From assembly GCA_023251435.1 (NCBI GenBank), contig JAHEYU010000019.1:14513-75514 (forward strand): a stretch of 61,002 nt of DNA. Direction: 5' to 3'. A program made the position numbers and the translations under genes. The DNA comes from Bacteroidota bacterium (GTDB taxonomy: Bacteria; Bacteroidota; Bacteroidia; Bacteroidales; Prolixibacteraceae). Shown here piece after piece: positions 52,588 to 61,002 of the stretch (position 1 is its first letter; each line of letters begins with the position of its first letter). The notes under the pieces were generated by a model that was given only the letters and a program-made list of their open reading frames with translations, was not told where the DNA came from and searched no databases.

Positions 52588-55113
52588 TTATTTAAACAAC
52601 TTCTTCAGTTCATCCCCAATTTTCTTTACCGAACCTTTTATTTGATCAACCGATGCCTTTTTTACTTCCGCTTCAATCTGCGCGCGCGCTTTGCTTAAAT
52701 CGAGTGAAACTTCAGGTTTGGTAAGAGAACCTTTAAGAATTACCGAAGCGTCAATCATTTTGATATTTTCAGATCCGGGTAATATTCCCAATCCTTTGTT
52801 CAGGTCAGATCCCAGATCTTCGCGATTTACCAAAAAGTCCATCGTCAGGTTAATTTCACGTGCTGCCGACAAACTTCCGTAAACTGTAGTTTGCTGATCG
52901 GCGATCATGGTTTTAAACGGATTTAACTTCAGCTCGCCATTTTCGAACTGAAATTTAGCCGTAAAATCGTTGATCTTCACATTTTTCAGTTTCTCTTTTT
53001 TTATGATCCCGCGAATCTGATCGAAAATCGGAGACTCAATAATCATCAGATTCAGGGTATTGAAAATTCCCATTCCGTTCAAACTATTGGGCACAATGTT
53101 CATCTTTTCGTTCATTATTCCTGAAAGGCCAAATTGGGTCGAGAATTTCCCCTGACTGCGCGATGCAATTGGCACATATCTTTGAAAAGTGCTTAACGAT
53201 TGGTAAGCTGTAGGCAAATCAATGTTTTCCATGTTCAGTTTGAAATCGAATACCGGTTTATTTTCAGAATTACTTGTATAGGAGCCATTTAGCGCTACTT
53301 TTCCCTGCAGCATTTCCATCGCAAGGTTGGATAATTCCATTCGCCGGTCTTTTATGCGAATCAGGCCGTTGATATTATTTACAGGCATTTTATCGTAAAC
53401 AGCCCGTTGAATCGCAGATTGAAAAGTCAAATCAAGTTTATCGGGCACCTGAAAAGCGATCAGAGAATCGGCAGGTGCGGTATTTGTTGCAACTGGTTTC
53501 TCTTCGGTTTTCTGCACTGTAGGTTTTTGTGCCGGTTTCATAATGCCCGACAACTCCGAGAAATTCATGAAAGCCGATTTCAGGTTGAAATTACCCTTCA
53601 GCACATCATTTTTGAATATGTATGCCAGATAATTGCTCACATCGCCACGAAGCGAAAAATCACTCTGGCCAATTTTTCCCTCAAATTGATCAATCGTAAT
53701 CTGCCTTGTATTGGCTTTAATCTGTCCCCTGCTTAATTCAACAGGCTTAGTCAACTGGTTGCTTACAATCCTGAAATTTTGAATACTGGCTTCACCGTTG
53801 GATTTAAATTTTTCGTATTCCTGCTTTTCGATCGACGACATCCGACCTGCAATCTGCATACTGGCCTTCATTATTCCGGTAATATCGAGGCTATCAATCG
53901 GAATGGCCTGTTTCAGCGAATTGAAATCAATGATTCCGGCGAAAGTTGCATCAATGTTTGGATCGGTCATCAGTTCACTCAGGTTCATGCTCAGATCAAC
54001 CGGATTGTTTTTAATAGAAGCATGCGCTTTTTCGACGTTTACTTTCAGCAAATTAAGGTCGCCTTCGGGTTTAGTAATCTGCGCCAAAACCTGTATATCC
54101 TGAACACTTTCAGGCAGTTCCTGGTATTTAAAACTGGCATTTGTAGCAGCGAGTAAAATATCGATTGCCGGATATATCTCATTGTAGTACAAGCCTTTTA
54201 CCGAACCTTTAAATTCTGCCGCACCGATGATGGTTGCCTTTTCAAGGTATTTCTGATAATCGGCGGGAACCAAAGCTAAAATAGTCGCAAAATCACTTTT
54301 TTCACTCTGGAAAGCAAGGTCAAAAAACATACTGTCGTTAGGCATCGAAAACGAACCATTCACATCTAAAGGCAGATTATTTATCATCAATTTACCCCGA
54401 TCGAACACAAAATCCATCTTTTCGTAATCGACTTTCAGCAGTGATTCTGCTTTCAATTTAGTTTTTGAAATGTATTGAACAGAGTCGTATTCAAAAATAA
54501 ACTCATCAACTTCGCCTTTCATGTCAAAGGTTGTTACAGTTCCGGCCACTTCGCCCGTTGAACTCATATTCGAGTTTTTCAACCACAATTTCATGGGCAT
54601 TTCGTTGTCGTCGTATAACAGGTTCAGGTTATTCACCCGAATATCGTTCAACTTCATTTTAAATGCGTCTTCTGCTCCGGTAATTTCTCCTGAAGTAGCT
54701 GGTACCTGGGTTTCCGGAGTTTTGGTAATGTCCCAGTTTACAGCTCCTGAAGGATTGACCACCAGACTTATCTTTGGATTGTCGATGTTCAGAACTTTCA
54801 GTTCCAGCTCTTCGCCCCGAATCATCTCCATCAGCGAAATATTGGTTGAAATAGAGCTTGCCGACAAAATCGTATCTTTCGAAAACTCATTGATTCCAAT
54901 AACTGTCAGTCCCTGGATTTCCATTTTTACTTTCGGAAACTCCGAAAAAACGGACAAATTAAAGGCTGCAAAATCGACTTTTGCATTGACTTGCCTGTTG
55001 ATCGTAGTTTTTACCTTTGCAAGAAGTTTGTCTTTATAAAGAAATGGCAATGCGGCCATTACTCCAACAATCAAAACTACGATTCCAATGATTATGAGTA
55101 TTTTCCTTTTCAT
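52588..55113 (-). CDS. AsmA-family protein
   Basis: An 841-residue envelope protein with an N-terminal membrane segment (about 4-24), then AsmA-type start MEIQGLTVIGINEFSKDTIL and LKVLNIDNPKISLVVN. Long beta-rich stretches follow, with repeated L-x-G/V-N-G-S patterns (LPLDVNGSFSMPND, VALNGSYTSN). The AsmA C-terminal region ends in PEVSLDLSKARAQIEAEVKKASVD and a helical tail. AsmA-like proteins act as bridge-type lipid transporters between the membranes. It overlaps the cinA stop by 4 bp, so it is the last gene of M48 - cinA - asmA. Confidence 0.88.
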   Translation of the reverse strand: MKRKILIIIGIVVLIVGVMAALPFLYKDKLLAKVKTTINRQVNAKVDFAAFNLSVFSEFPKVKMEIQGLTVIGINEFSKDTILSASSISTNISLMEMIRGEELELKVLNIDNPKISLVVNPSGAVNWDITKTPETQVPATSGEITGAEDAFKMKLNDIRVNNLNLLYDDNEMPMKLWLKNSNMSSTGEVAGTVTTFDMKGEVDEFIFEYDSVQYISKTKLKAESLLKVDYEKMDFVFDRGKLMINNLPLDVNGSFSMPNDSMFFDLAFQSEKSDFATILALVPADYQKYLEKATIIGAAEFKGSVKGLYYNEIYPAIDILLAATNASFKYQELPESVQDIQVLAQITKPEGDLNLLKVNVEKAHASIKNNPVDLSMNLSELMTDPNIDATFAGIIDFNSLKQAIPIDSLDITGIMKASMQIAGRMSSIEKQEYEKFKSNGEASIQNFRIVSNQLTKPVELSRGQIKANTRQITIDQFEGKIGQSDFSLRGDVSNYLAYIFKNDVLKGNFNLKSAFMNFSELSGIMKPAQKPTVQKTEEKPVATNTAPADSLIAFQVPDKLDLTFQSAIQRAVYDKMPVNNINGLIRIKDRRMELSNLAMEMLQGKVALNGSYTSNSENKPVFDFKLNMENIDLPTAYQSLSTFQRYVPIASRSQGKFSTQFGLSGIMNEKMNIVPNSLNGMGIFNTLNLMIIESPIFDQIRGIIKKEKLKNVKINDFTAKFQFENGELKLNPFKTMIADQQTTVYGSLSAAREINLTMDFLVNREDLGSDLNKGLGILPGSENIKMIDASVILKGSLTKPEVSLDLSKARAQIEAEVKKASVDQIKGSVKKIGDELKKLFK

Positions 55114-56366
55114 TTTGATGCTGTATTATCAGTTAAAATAAATGTACGTAATAGATTCAACGCTGTTTGGGTCGATCGTATTATATTTCTCTCACGGTTA
55201 TGCCTGAAAATAAATTTTTCGCTTTTAACTCCTGAAGGTCCGGCAACGGCAATCCAGACTGTTCCAACCGGTTTTTCTGTTGTTCCGCCATCAGGACCGG
55301 CAATTCCCGTGGTTGCGATAGCATAATCTGTATTCAAGGCATTTTGTGCACCAACAGCCATTGCTTCAGCAACCTCCTGGCTTACAGCGCCATGTTTCTC
55401 AATAATTTCAGCCGGAACATCCAGGAGTTTAATTTTTATATCGTTGGAATATGCCACCACTCCACCCTTAAAATACCCCGAACTTCCGGGATTGGCAGTA
55501 ATAAAATGAGAAATATTTCCACCAGTGCAACTTTCGGCAACCGCCAATGTTTTTGAAGTTTTCACCAGCATCCGGCCAATTATCAGCGCCATATTTTCAT
55601 CGTCAAATCCAAAAACATATTCAGGAATGATAAATAACAGCTCCTTTACCTGTTTATCTATTTCAGCTTCAAGCTTCGCCTGATCAGTTCCGTAAGCGCT
55701 CAAACGAAGCCGAACCATCAGTGCACTGGGAAGATAGGCCAGTTTTATAAAACCGGGCAAAGCGCTCTCCCACTTCTCAATTTTTTCGGCAAGCATCGAT
55801 TCTGGCAATCCGAGGGTCAGAACGGTTTTATGTACAATCGACTGCATGATTCCAAGCTTTATCAGCCGTGGAAAGACTTCTTCGGTCATAATGGCTTCCA
55901 TTTCGAAAGGCACGCCCGGCATCGAGATAAAAATGGTTCCGTTTTGCTCGAACCACATTCCGGAAGCAGTCCCGGCTGAATTGTGCAAAACGGTGCAACT
56001 GGCCGGCAATAATGCCTGATCGCGGTTTAGTTGATTAATAGTCACATTTCGTGAGGATAAAAGCGATTGAACATGCTCGAATACTTCATGAAAATAAACC
56101 AATTCAGTCCCAAAATATTCGCACAAAGTATTTTTGGTTATATCATCCCTGGTTGGGCCAAGACCTCCGGTAATCAGCACCAGATCAGCATTTTTTTCAG
56201 CGTCGGTAAGCGCTTTCATAATATGATCGTGGTTATCGTGAACCGAAGTTACCTGATATACTTCAATGCCGTGGAGATTAAGCTGCTGCCCCATCCAGGC
56301 CGAATTGGTATCAACAATCTGACCTATCAAAATTTCATCGCCAATTGTAATTATTTCTGCTTTCAT
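55110..56366 (-). CDS. cinA: CinA-family nicotinamide mononucleotide deamidase/competence-damage protein
   Basis: A 418-residue two-domain protein. The N-terminal MoaB/MogA-like domain (about 1-170) starts AEIITIGDEILIGQIVDTNSAW and has LITGGLGPTRDD; the C-terminal PncC-type amidohydrolase domain (about 260-415) has LAVAESCTGGNISHFIT, VVAYSNDIKIKLLDVP, SQEVAEAMA and TTGIAGPDGGTTEKPVGTVWIA. It recycles NMN in the pyridine nucleotide cycle. It overlaps both neighbours by 4 bp (asmA-like and M48 genes), hence tight translational coupling. Confidence 0.95.
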   Translation of the reverse strand: MKAEIITIGDEILIGQIVDTNSAWMGQQLNLHGIEVYQVTSVHDNHDHIMKALTDAEKNADLVLITGGLGPTRDDITKNTLCEYFGTELVYFHEVFEHVQSLLSSRNVTINQLNRDQALLPASCTVLHNSAGTASGMWFEQNGTIFISMPGVPFEMEAIMTEEVFPRLIKLGIMQSIVHKTVLTLGLPESMLAEKIEKWESALPGFIKLAYLPSALMVRLRLSAYGTDQAKLEAEIDKQVKELLFIIPEYVFGFDDENMALIIGRMLVKTSKTLAVAESCTGGNISHFITANPGSSGYFKGGVVAYSNDIKIKLLDVPAEIIEKHGAVSQEVAEAMAVGAQNALNTDYAIATTGIAGPDGGTTEKPVGTVWIAVAGPSGVKSEKFIFRHNRERNIIRSTQTALNLLRTFILTDNTASK

Positions 56367-57592
56367 TTTTTTAATGCTTTCAATCGCTGTAAAAGTGTTG
56401 GATGCGAATAATGAAAAAATACATAAACTGGATGCGGACGAAGATTGCTCAGATTTTTTACCGATAATTTCTTTAATGCTGAAATCATTTCATTGGTATC
56501 AAAGTGTTCTGCGGCATAAGCATCAGCCTGATATTCATTTTTTCTGGAGTAGATATTCATTGCCATGCCGGTAACCATCGAAATAGGAGAATACAAGACG
56601 CCAAAAGCAATTAATCCGATATGGAAACTGGGCTCTGCAACTCCCAATGCTGCCGAAAGTTCTGGGCTGCCTACAAATAATGAAAAGATAAACAGAACAA
56701 TGCCAGTCTGCACAATTCCAAGTAGCAAACTCCATATTACATGGTGCTTTTTGTAATGCCCGATTTCGTGGGCCAGAACAGCAACCAATTCGTTGGTTGT
56801 GAGGTCATTTATAAGCGTATCGTACAATACAATTCTCTTTTTGGCTCCAAGTCCAGTAAAATATGCATTTGCCTTGGTCGAGCGTTTTGAGCCGTCGATT
56901 ACATAAATATTGTCGAGCTGAAAGCCCACTTTGGACGAGAAACTTTCAATGGCCGATTTTAATTCACCTTCAGGAAGTGGAGTTTGTTTGTTGAATAAAG
57001 GAACAATGAGGTTGGAATAAAATAACACCATAAAAATAGAAAAAGCACTGATTACAAGCCATGCATATATCCAGAAACTACTGGTCGTGAGCTGATAAAT
57101 ATAAATAATGAGTGCCAGCAAACCGCCGCCAATGATTGCCCCAAGTAACCATCCTTTTAATTTGTCGAGAATAAAAGTTTTGGGCGTAGTTTTATTAAAG
57201 CCGAATTTCTCTTCAATAACAAAAGTGTCGTAAATCGAAAATGGAGTTGTAAGCACATCGGAAGCAAACATGAGAATTCCGAAGAAAACCAGTGCGGCTA
57301 GTATCGAATTAGCTGATAGCGAGAGAGCCAGACTATTCACCCATGCAAATCCGGAGAATAAAAACATGAGCAACAGCAATACAAAACTGAAAGAAGAGCT
57401 AATCATCGAAAAGAGAAAATTTTCTTTCTCATAGGCTTGTTGCTGGCGGTATTTTTCTTCATCGTAAATACCTTTTACTTCCTCCGGAAGTCGATCGCTC
57501 CATTGAGTAGAATTGAGGTATTCAAGGATACGTTCGAAAACAAAATCGGCCACCACAAGACCAATAATGATATAAAACAAAGTTTGTGACAT
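56363..57592 (-). CDS. M48-family membrane metalloprotease (Ste24/CAAX protease-like)
   Basis: About 409 residues from MSQTLFYIIIGLVV at 57592; the longer frame starts at a TTG upstream. At least five membrane helices. The Ste24 family shows in the zinc motif AVLAHEIGHYKKHH (~277), NEYQADAYAAEHF with the third zinc Glu, and PSFHIGLIAFG; the N-terminal ~50 residues (QWSDRLPEEVKGIYDEEKYR) are family-typical. It processes or degrades membrane proteins; the substrates are unknown. It is first gene of the operon under a TAACTTTG -7 box at 57610-57617. Confidence 0.92.
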   Translation of the reverse strand: MSQTLFYIIIGLVVADFVFERILEYLNSTQWSDRLPEEVKGIYDEEKYRQQQAYEKENFLFSMISSSFSFVLLLLMFLFSGFAWVNSLALSLSANSILAALVFFGILMFASDVLTTPFSIYDTFVIEEKFGFNKTTPKTFILDKLKGWLLGAIIGGGLLALIIYIYQLTTSSFWIYAWLVISAFSIFMVLFYSNLIVPLFNKQTPLPEGELKSAIESFSSKVGFQLDNIYVIDGSKRSTKANAYFTGLGAKKRIVLYDTLINDLTTNELVAVLAHEIGHYKKHHVIWSLLLGIVQTGIVLFIFSLFVGSPELSAALGVAEPSFHIGLIAFGVLYSPISMVTGMAMNIYSRKNEYQADAYAAEHFDTNEMISALKKLSVKNLSNLRPHPVYVFFHYSHPTLLQRLKALKK

Positions 57593-57609
57593 GTAATGAA
57601 ATTTACCCC

Positions 57610-57617
57610 CAAAGTTA
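57610..57617 (-). promoter_or_regulatory. Candidate -7 box for the M48-cinA-asmA operon
   Basis: Minus-strand TAACTTTG, an exact TAnnTTTG match, 18 bp before the ATG at 57592. Confidence 0.4.
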
Positions 57618-57679
57618 GCAAAAAGCACCCCGCTTTAACCCCGAAAATTCTTCAGGAAGAAAAAGAACAAATTCAGAAC

Positions 57680-58252
57680 TTAGATAGAATTATAATCAAC
57701 CGGATGGTTAACATTAAAGAACAGCCGTGGATATTTTTTGATCAGGAAGTTGCAATCAACGTAGCAGGTATTCAGTTTAGATAAAATTCGCTGAAGTTTA
57801 TAATCACCATGATTTATTGCTTCTTCAAGCTGGGGTAAAATTTGCCTGCTGTAAAGGCCAATTAAAGGTTCAATTCCACCTTCATGCTTAGGAACAATAC
57901 AATCGTACTGACCAATTTGTGAAATTAATAACTGAAGTAATTCCTCGTTGACAAAAGGTGTATCGACGCTGACTAAAAGATTCCAATTGGTTATTGAATG
58001 CTTAAGGGAAGATAAAATTCCGGAAACCGGACCACAACCGTCGAACAAATCAGGAACCATTCCAATATTTAGATTCTCATAATCAGTATTTTGTCCGCTG
58101 ACAGCAATCGTATTACAAAATGGTTCTAACAGATTTTTCACTCTAATCAGCAAGGGTTCATTGTTAACCAAAAGCAAAGCTTTGTTGGTTCCCATTCGGC
58201 TGCTTTTTCCGCCAGCCAATATATACCCGGAGATTTCAAAAGTTTTTCCCAT
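57680..58252 (-). CDS. mobA: Molybdenum cofactor guanylyltransferase
   Basis: A 190-residue nucleotidyltransferase that attaches GMP to molybdopterin to make the bis-MGD type cofactor. It begins SGYILAGGKSSRMGTNKALL, the GTP-binding loop LAGGxSxRMGxxKALL, and has VSVDTPFVNEELL with the metal-binding Asp, then PLIGLYSRQILPQLE. It is slightly short of typical MobA (about 190-200). No other molybdenum cofactor genes lie in the window. It is last in the run of the two L,D-transpeptidases and the membrane protein, 23 bp downstream of the latter. Confidence 0.92.
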   Translation of the reverse strand: MGKTFEISGYILAGGKSSRMGTNKALLLVNNEPLLIRVKNLLEPFCNTIAVSGQNTDYENLNIGMVPDLFDGCGPVSGILSSLKHSITNWNLLVSVDTPFVNEELLQLLISQIGQYDCIVPKHEGGIEPLIGLYSRQILPQLEEAINHGDYKLQRILSKLNTCYVDCNFLIKKYPRLFFNVNHPVDYNSI

Positions 58253-58275
58253 TTAAATCTGGCAAACCACTTTGG

Positions 58276-59127
58276 TTAAATCCGAATGGTTACCGATGCA
58301 TTTCTGGGTAAGGCACGGAGAATAGCTTTCGCTTCATTTTCAGGAATACTGATCAGAATTTCGGGAGTATAAGTCGGTTTTTTAAACTTTACAATGTGAT
58401 CGAACGAATTGATAATATTTCTAATATCTCTTTTAAATTCAAACCCTTTACCCAGTTTATATCTCGATTGCGATTCGGCAACAGAATCGATACCCTGAAT
58501 ATTTAATTCGAAATCGCGATCAAGTTTAACTGTCCAAAATACATTTTCATCTGGTATTGAATCAGTTGTTGTTGCAGTTGTAGCGGGTTTCGCTGTCGAA
58601 AGTGGAGCTTCTTCCTCTGCTTTAATCTCCTCAGCGGTTTTTGTTTTAGGGGCTTGAATCACTTTAAAAGGATTCTTCTCAATAGAAGACACATAACTTT
58701 GAATAGTCAGGGGTGTTCCAAACATGGCAAAATATACATTACCATCCATTCGTTTAAAGAATCCGGAAGTTGAATAATCCCTGATTTTTGATTTCATCAC
58801 AACGACCCCCTTCAGTTCCATTTGAATTGTATGCTGACCAAGATCAATGGATAAACCAATTGAATCGCTTGCAGCCATTTTCAATCTCGATTCGACCCAG
58901 GCTTTATCCTTCATCAAATCAATTAATAATGGATTGCCAGAAATTGTCCCTTCAGATTGTGCTTTTGCCACTTCCATCCGCTCGCGAACGGCACCAATTG
59001 ACAAATATGAATAAACACCCGTAAGTGTAAGCAAGAACAGAATGAAGATTACAACAAAAATCTTCAGCCCGGTATATTTTTTCTTATTCTCAAACAAACT
59101 ATCAAAGTCTTCAACCGAATTTTTCAT
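58276..59127 (-). CDS. Single-pass membrane protein, unknown function
   Basis: About 283 residues from MKNSVEDFDSLFENKKKY at 59127 (the TTG frame to 59175 overlaps the upstream gene). A membrane helix lies at about 22-42 (FVVIFILFLLTLTGVYSYL), followed by a coiled-coil-like VRERMEVAKAQSEG. The periplasmic part has a beta-looking domain (LSIDLGQHTIQMELKGVVVMKSKIRD) and an Ala/Thr-rich linker at about 180-195. I cannot assign it to a named family. It starts 1 bp after the L,D-transpeptidase stop codon, so a role with that enzyme in the cell wall is likely. Confidence 0.75.
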   Translation of the reverse strand: MKNSVEDFDSLFENKKKYTGLKIFVVIFILFLLTLTGVYSYLSIGAVRERMEVAKAQSEGTISGNPLLIDLMKDKAWVESRLKMAASDSIGLSIDLGQHTIQMELKGVVVMKSKIRDYSTSGFFKRMDGNVYFAMFGTPLTIQSYVSSIEKNPFKVIQAPKTKTAEEIKAEEEAPLSTAKPATTATTTDSIPDENVFWTVKLDRDFELNIQGIDSVAESQSRYKLGKGFEFKRDIRNIINSFDHIVKFKKPTYTPEILISIPENEAKAILRALPRNASVTIRI

Positions 59128-59128
59128 A

Positions 59129-59788
59129 CTAGTAAATATATACTTTTGAACCAACTTGCAAAGCCTTGTAAACAACCTCTAAATCTTCATCACCCAATCT
59201 GACACATCCATGCGTTACACTTAACCCCATGAATCGTTTATAAATAGTTCCATGTATCATGTATCCGTTTCCAAGCTCAAGTTTGTAAGCTCCCAGGGTA
59301 CCCGATTCGAAACGGGAAGAGTGGCCTGGAGGTGGAATCGGAAGTCCTTCTTCAATAAAAGCCCAGTCGGGTTTTGCCCAAACCGGATTTGGTTGTTTCC
59401 TTAGTACTCGGCGTACTCCGATAGGTGTGTAAAATGTATTTTCTCCCTTTTCAGAAACTAATCTTTCATTTTTGCCAGTGGAGCATAACCCTTCGCGAAG
59501 TAATTCTTTCCCTTTGTACAGATAGAAATGATTATCAGAAGTATTAATAATAATATAAGCGTCGGTTGGAGTAAGTTTATCCAATTTTGCCTGAAGTTTC
59601 CCGATCTCTTTTTCGAGCGATTCTTTGCTTACATCATTATTATCGCCTGAATTACTTTGACTTGAAGTTAATTTTGGCAGGATAAAAGTTGATTCCTGAA
59701 AGGCAGGAATTGCGAAAAGTATCATTGAACCAAAAAACAGAATTCCGACAATCAGTATAGTAACATAAATTAAAAATGTACGAATCAT
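59129..59788 (-). CDS. L,D-transpeptidase (YkuD domain)
   Basis: A 219-residue protein with an N-terminal membrane anchor (about 5-30) and a short coiled coil (SKESLEKEIGKLQAKLDKL). The YkuD domain occupies ~80-219: YIIINTSDNHFYLYKG, YMIHGTIYKRFMGLSVTHG and the catalytic Cys195 in GCVRLGDED. It makes 3-3 cross-links in peptidoglycan or attaches proteins to it. The gene is 80 bp downstream of a second L,D-transpeptidase gene and 1 bp upstream of the membrane-protein gene. Confidence 0.92.
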   Translation of the reverse strand: MIRTFLIYVTILIVGILFFGSMILFAIPAFQESTFILPKLTSSQSNSGDNNDVSKESLEKEIGKLQAKLDKLTPTDAYIIINTSDNHFYLYKGKELLREGLCSTGKNERLVSEKGENTFYTPIGVRRVLRKQPNPVWAKPDWAFIEEGLPIPPPGHSSRFESGTLGAYKLELGNGYMIHGTIYKRFMGLSVTHGCVRLGDEDLEVVYKALQVGSKVYIY

Positions 59789-59868
59789 AGATGGTAGAAT
59801 TAAATTGCAATCATTATCTTATTTTCCTGATATTATCAACTGTTATTTTCAAAAAAGGTTTCATTTCA

Positions 59869-61002
59869 TCAGAAATCCAACCCTTTTGTAATTACAGACA
59901 AAGGCTCAACCGAACCAACAATTGTTACCCTTGTGCCCGAGCTAACCAATCGGTATAAATCATCAATATCCTTATCCCGTAATCCAACACAACCACTTGT
60001 CCAATTAAAACCTTGTCCGCCATGTCCGTGAATTTCAATTAGATTCCCGATACCGGCACTGCGCGAAATGAGTCCTTGTCTTTTCTTGGCTGCAAATCGA
60101 ATTTTATCTTCTGAATTAGGATAATCAAGCAATAATGCCTTGTGATATATTGTATTTCCGCGCTCTTTCTTTTTGGTAATACGATAGTTTCCTTCGGGAG
60201 TAGCCTTGTCTCCGGCTCTTTCTTTATGAGCCATCCAGTTTGGACCAAATTCAGCATCGTAGCTTCTAAGTACTTTTCCAGATTGGTAAACATACAATTT
60301 ACGAGCAAACTTATCAACCAAAATCACTTTATTTCCACCGCGGGAAGCCGCAATTGCATCATTTGCCAAATTCTTCCATTTCGAGTGGTCGTTAAAATAA
60401 TCCCGTAACATTTTTGCAGCAGCAACATTGGCATGATTGACGTATATTTCAGCTTTTTTAAATAGAATTTCAGCTTCTTTCAACTTACCATTTTCGTGAG
60501 CAATTTTTGATTCGCTTAAAAACATCTTCGATTTGTTATGCGCATCAAAAACTGATTTTGATAAAGGCAGATCTTTAAAAAGTTTGTTATATAATTCTAT
60601 TTTTTTTGCCAGATTAACAAATGCAGCCTTAACATCGTTATTTAAATTAACTGATTTTTTAATCGATTCTTCCCGGGCTTCTTCGGCTTTCTTTTTTGAA
60701 CGTTTGGCAAAAGAAATTACCAGAGAATAGTCACGAACCAAAATAAATCTGTCATTTTCTCTCGACCAGTTTGCCATTGCAGAATCATACAACCCAACCG
60801 ATTCTTTATAAATTTTCTCGGAATAGATGTTTGCTTCAGCTTCTTTTGCAAAAGTCAATGCCTCACGGGCAAGCTTTAGGTCCTCTGTTGGCAATTCCTT
60901 TTGCGATACAATAATTATTGAAATACTTATTGCAATTGTCGCAATCGAGAACAAACCAATTAAAAACCACTTAATTTTCTTTTTATTCCTTAGAACAATC
61001 TC
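59869..61002 (-). CDS. L,D-transpeptidase with helical N-terminal region, 5' end outside the window
   Basis: About 378 codons visible; the frame is open through 61002, so the true start lies outside (the first in-window candidate, a TTG at 60954, falls inside the membrane helix and is unlikely). A membrane helix (IKWFLIGLFSIATIAISISIIIV) is followed by a long lysine/glutamate-rich alpha-helical stretch of about 180 residues in TPR-like or coiled-coil pattern. The YkuD domain follows: GGNKVILVDKFARKLYVYQ, ERAGDKATPEGNYRI, and IEIHGHGGQGFNWTSGCVGL with the catalytic His and Cys. Extra helical domains may bind a partner or set substrate spacing. Confidence 0.88.
   Translation of the reverse strand, partial: EIVLRNKKKIKWFLIGLFSIATIAISISIIIVSQKELPTEDLKLAREALTFAKEAEANIYSEKIYKESVGLYDSAMANWSRENDRFILVRDYSLVISFAKRSKKKAEEAREESIKKSVNLNNDVKAAFVNLAKKIELYNKLFKDLPLSKSVFDAHNKSKMFLSESKIAHENGKLKEAEILFKKAEIYVNHANVAAAKMLRDYFNDHSKWKNLANDAIAASRGGNKVILVDKFARKLYVYQSGKVLRSYDAEFGPNWMAHKERAGDKATPEGNYRITKKKERGNTIYHKALLLDYPNSEDKIRFAAKKRQGLISRSAGIGNLIEIHGHGGQGFNWTSGCVGLRDKDIDDLYRLVSSGTRVTIVGSVEPLSVITKGLDF

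Noticed and set aside
57596-57784. 62-codon plus-strand frame between the M48 and mobA genes
   Set aside because: It overlaps the 3' end of mobA antisense, has no family motif, and the spacer is explained by the promoter of the M48 operon.
1-61002. CRISPR array, rRNA, tRNA or complete insertion sequence
   Set aside because: Reading through the window I found no regular spacer-repeat array, no tRNA-like cloverleaf or rRNA stretch, and no intact transposase gene; the only mobile DNA seen is the intron relic and small repeats.

Overview
The window reads as chromosome of a member of the Bacteroidota, most likely an environmental Bacteroidales/Marinilabiliales-type organism (the Prolixibacteraceae are my best guess, an inference from gene content). 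Reasons: many intergenic regions carry the Bacteroidota -7 box TAnnTTTG; Shine-Dalgarno signals are weak; the TCA enzymes are of the mitochondrial type; OmpA/beta-barrel surface proteins, LytS/LytTR regulation and DUF3494 adhesin-like proteins are present. There is no rRNA, tRNA, CRISPR array or intact transposon. The window opens inside a ClC channel gene and closes inside an L,D-transpeptidase gene.

Region 1 (1-12 kb) holds a ClC channel, PBP1A, an epimerase, and a gluconeogenesis/glycolysis node: ATP-type PEPCK and GTP-type PEPCK divergent from each other, then XerD-type recombinase, AroQ and pyruvate kinase. Region 2 (12-18 kb) holds FtsK with a LolA-like protein downstream, carbamate kinase with ornithine carbamoyltransferase, and a small lipoprotein. 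Region 3 (18.3-24.7 kb) is an oxidative TCA cluster: aconitase, two unrelated isocitrate dehydrogenases and citrate synthase. The first IDH has the NADP residues of human IDH1; the second is E. coli Icd-like, but all five of its cofactor positions depart from the NADP set, which predicts NAD use.

Region 4 (24.9-28.5 kb, minus) is an aminotransferase, a membrane protein and a LytS/LytTR two-component pair. Region 5 (28.6-34.9 kb, minus) is a four-gene carbohydrate operon: an unassigned secreted TIM-barrel-like protein, a GH10-type enzyme, a URO-D/MtaA-like methyltransferase and a beta-helix protein, without SusC/SusD. Region 6 (35-38.5 kb) has a fluoride riboswitch with crcB and DUF190, an IscU/NifU-like protein paired with a GGGtGRT protein, and a PAP2 phosphatase.

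Region 7 (38.5-46.4 kb, minus) is a surface/cold cluster: an outer-membrane barrel, a tandem-OmpA protein, a large repeat lipoprotein ending in a DUF3494 ice-binding-type domain, a cold-shock protein and a PAS histidine kinase. Two promoters here share an unusual pair of direct repeats set 21 bp apart. Region 8 (46.8-52.6 kb) has a serine hydrolase, a nucleoside hydrolase fused to a glycosidase fragment, a DoxX-like protein lying between two glycosidase remnants, DeoC, a SIMPL protein, and a 0.9-kb decay zone with a frameshifted DUF4143 ATPase fragment and a group II intron 5' remnant placed just behind a terminator hairpin. Region 9 (52.6-61 kb, minus) has M48 protease-CinA-AsmA and, upstream, two L,D-transpeptidases, a membrane protein and MobA.
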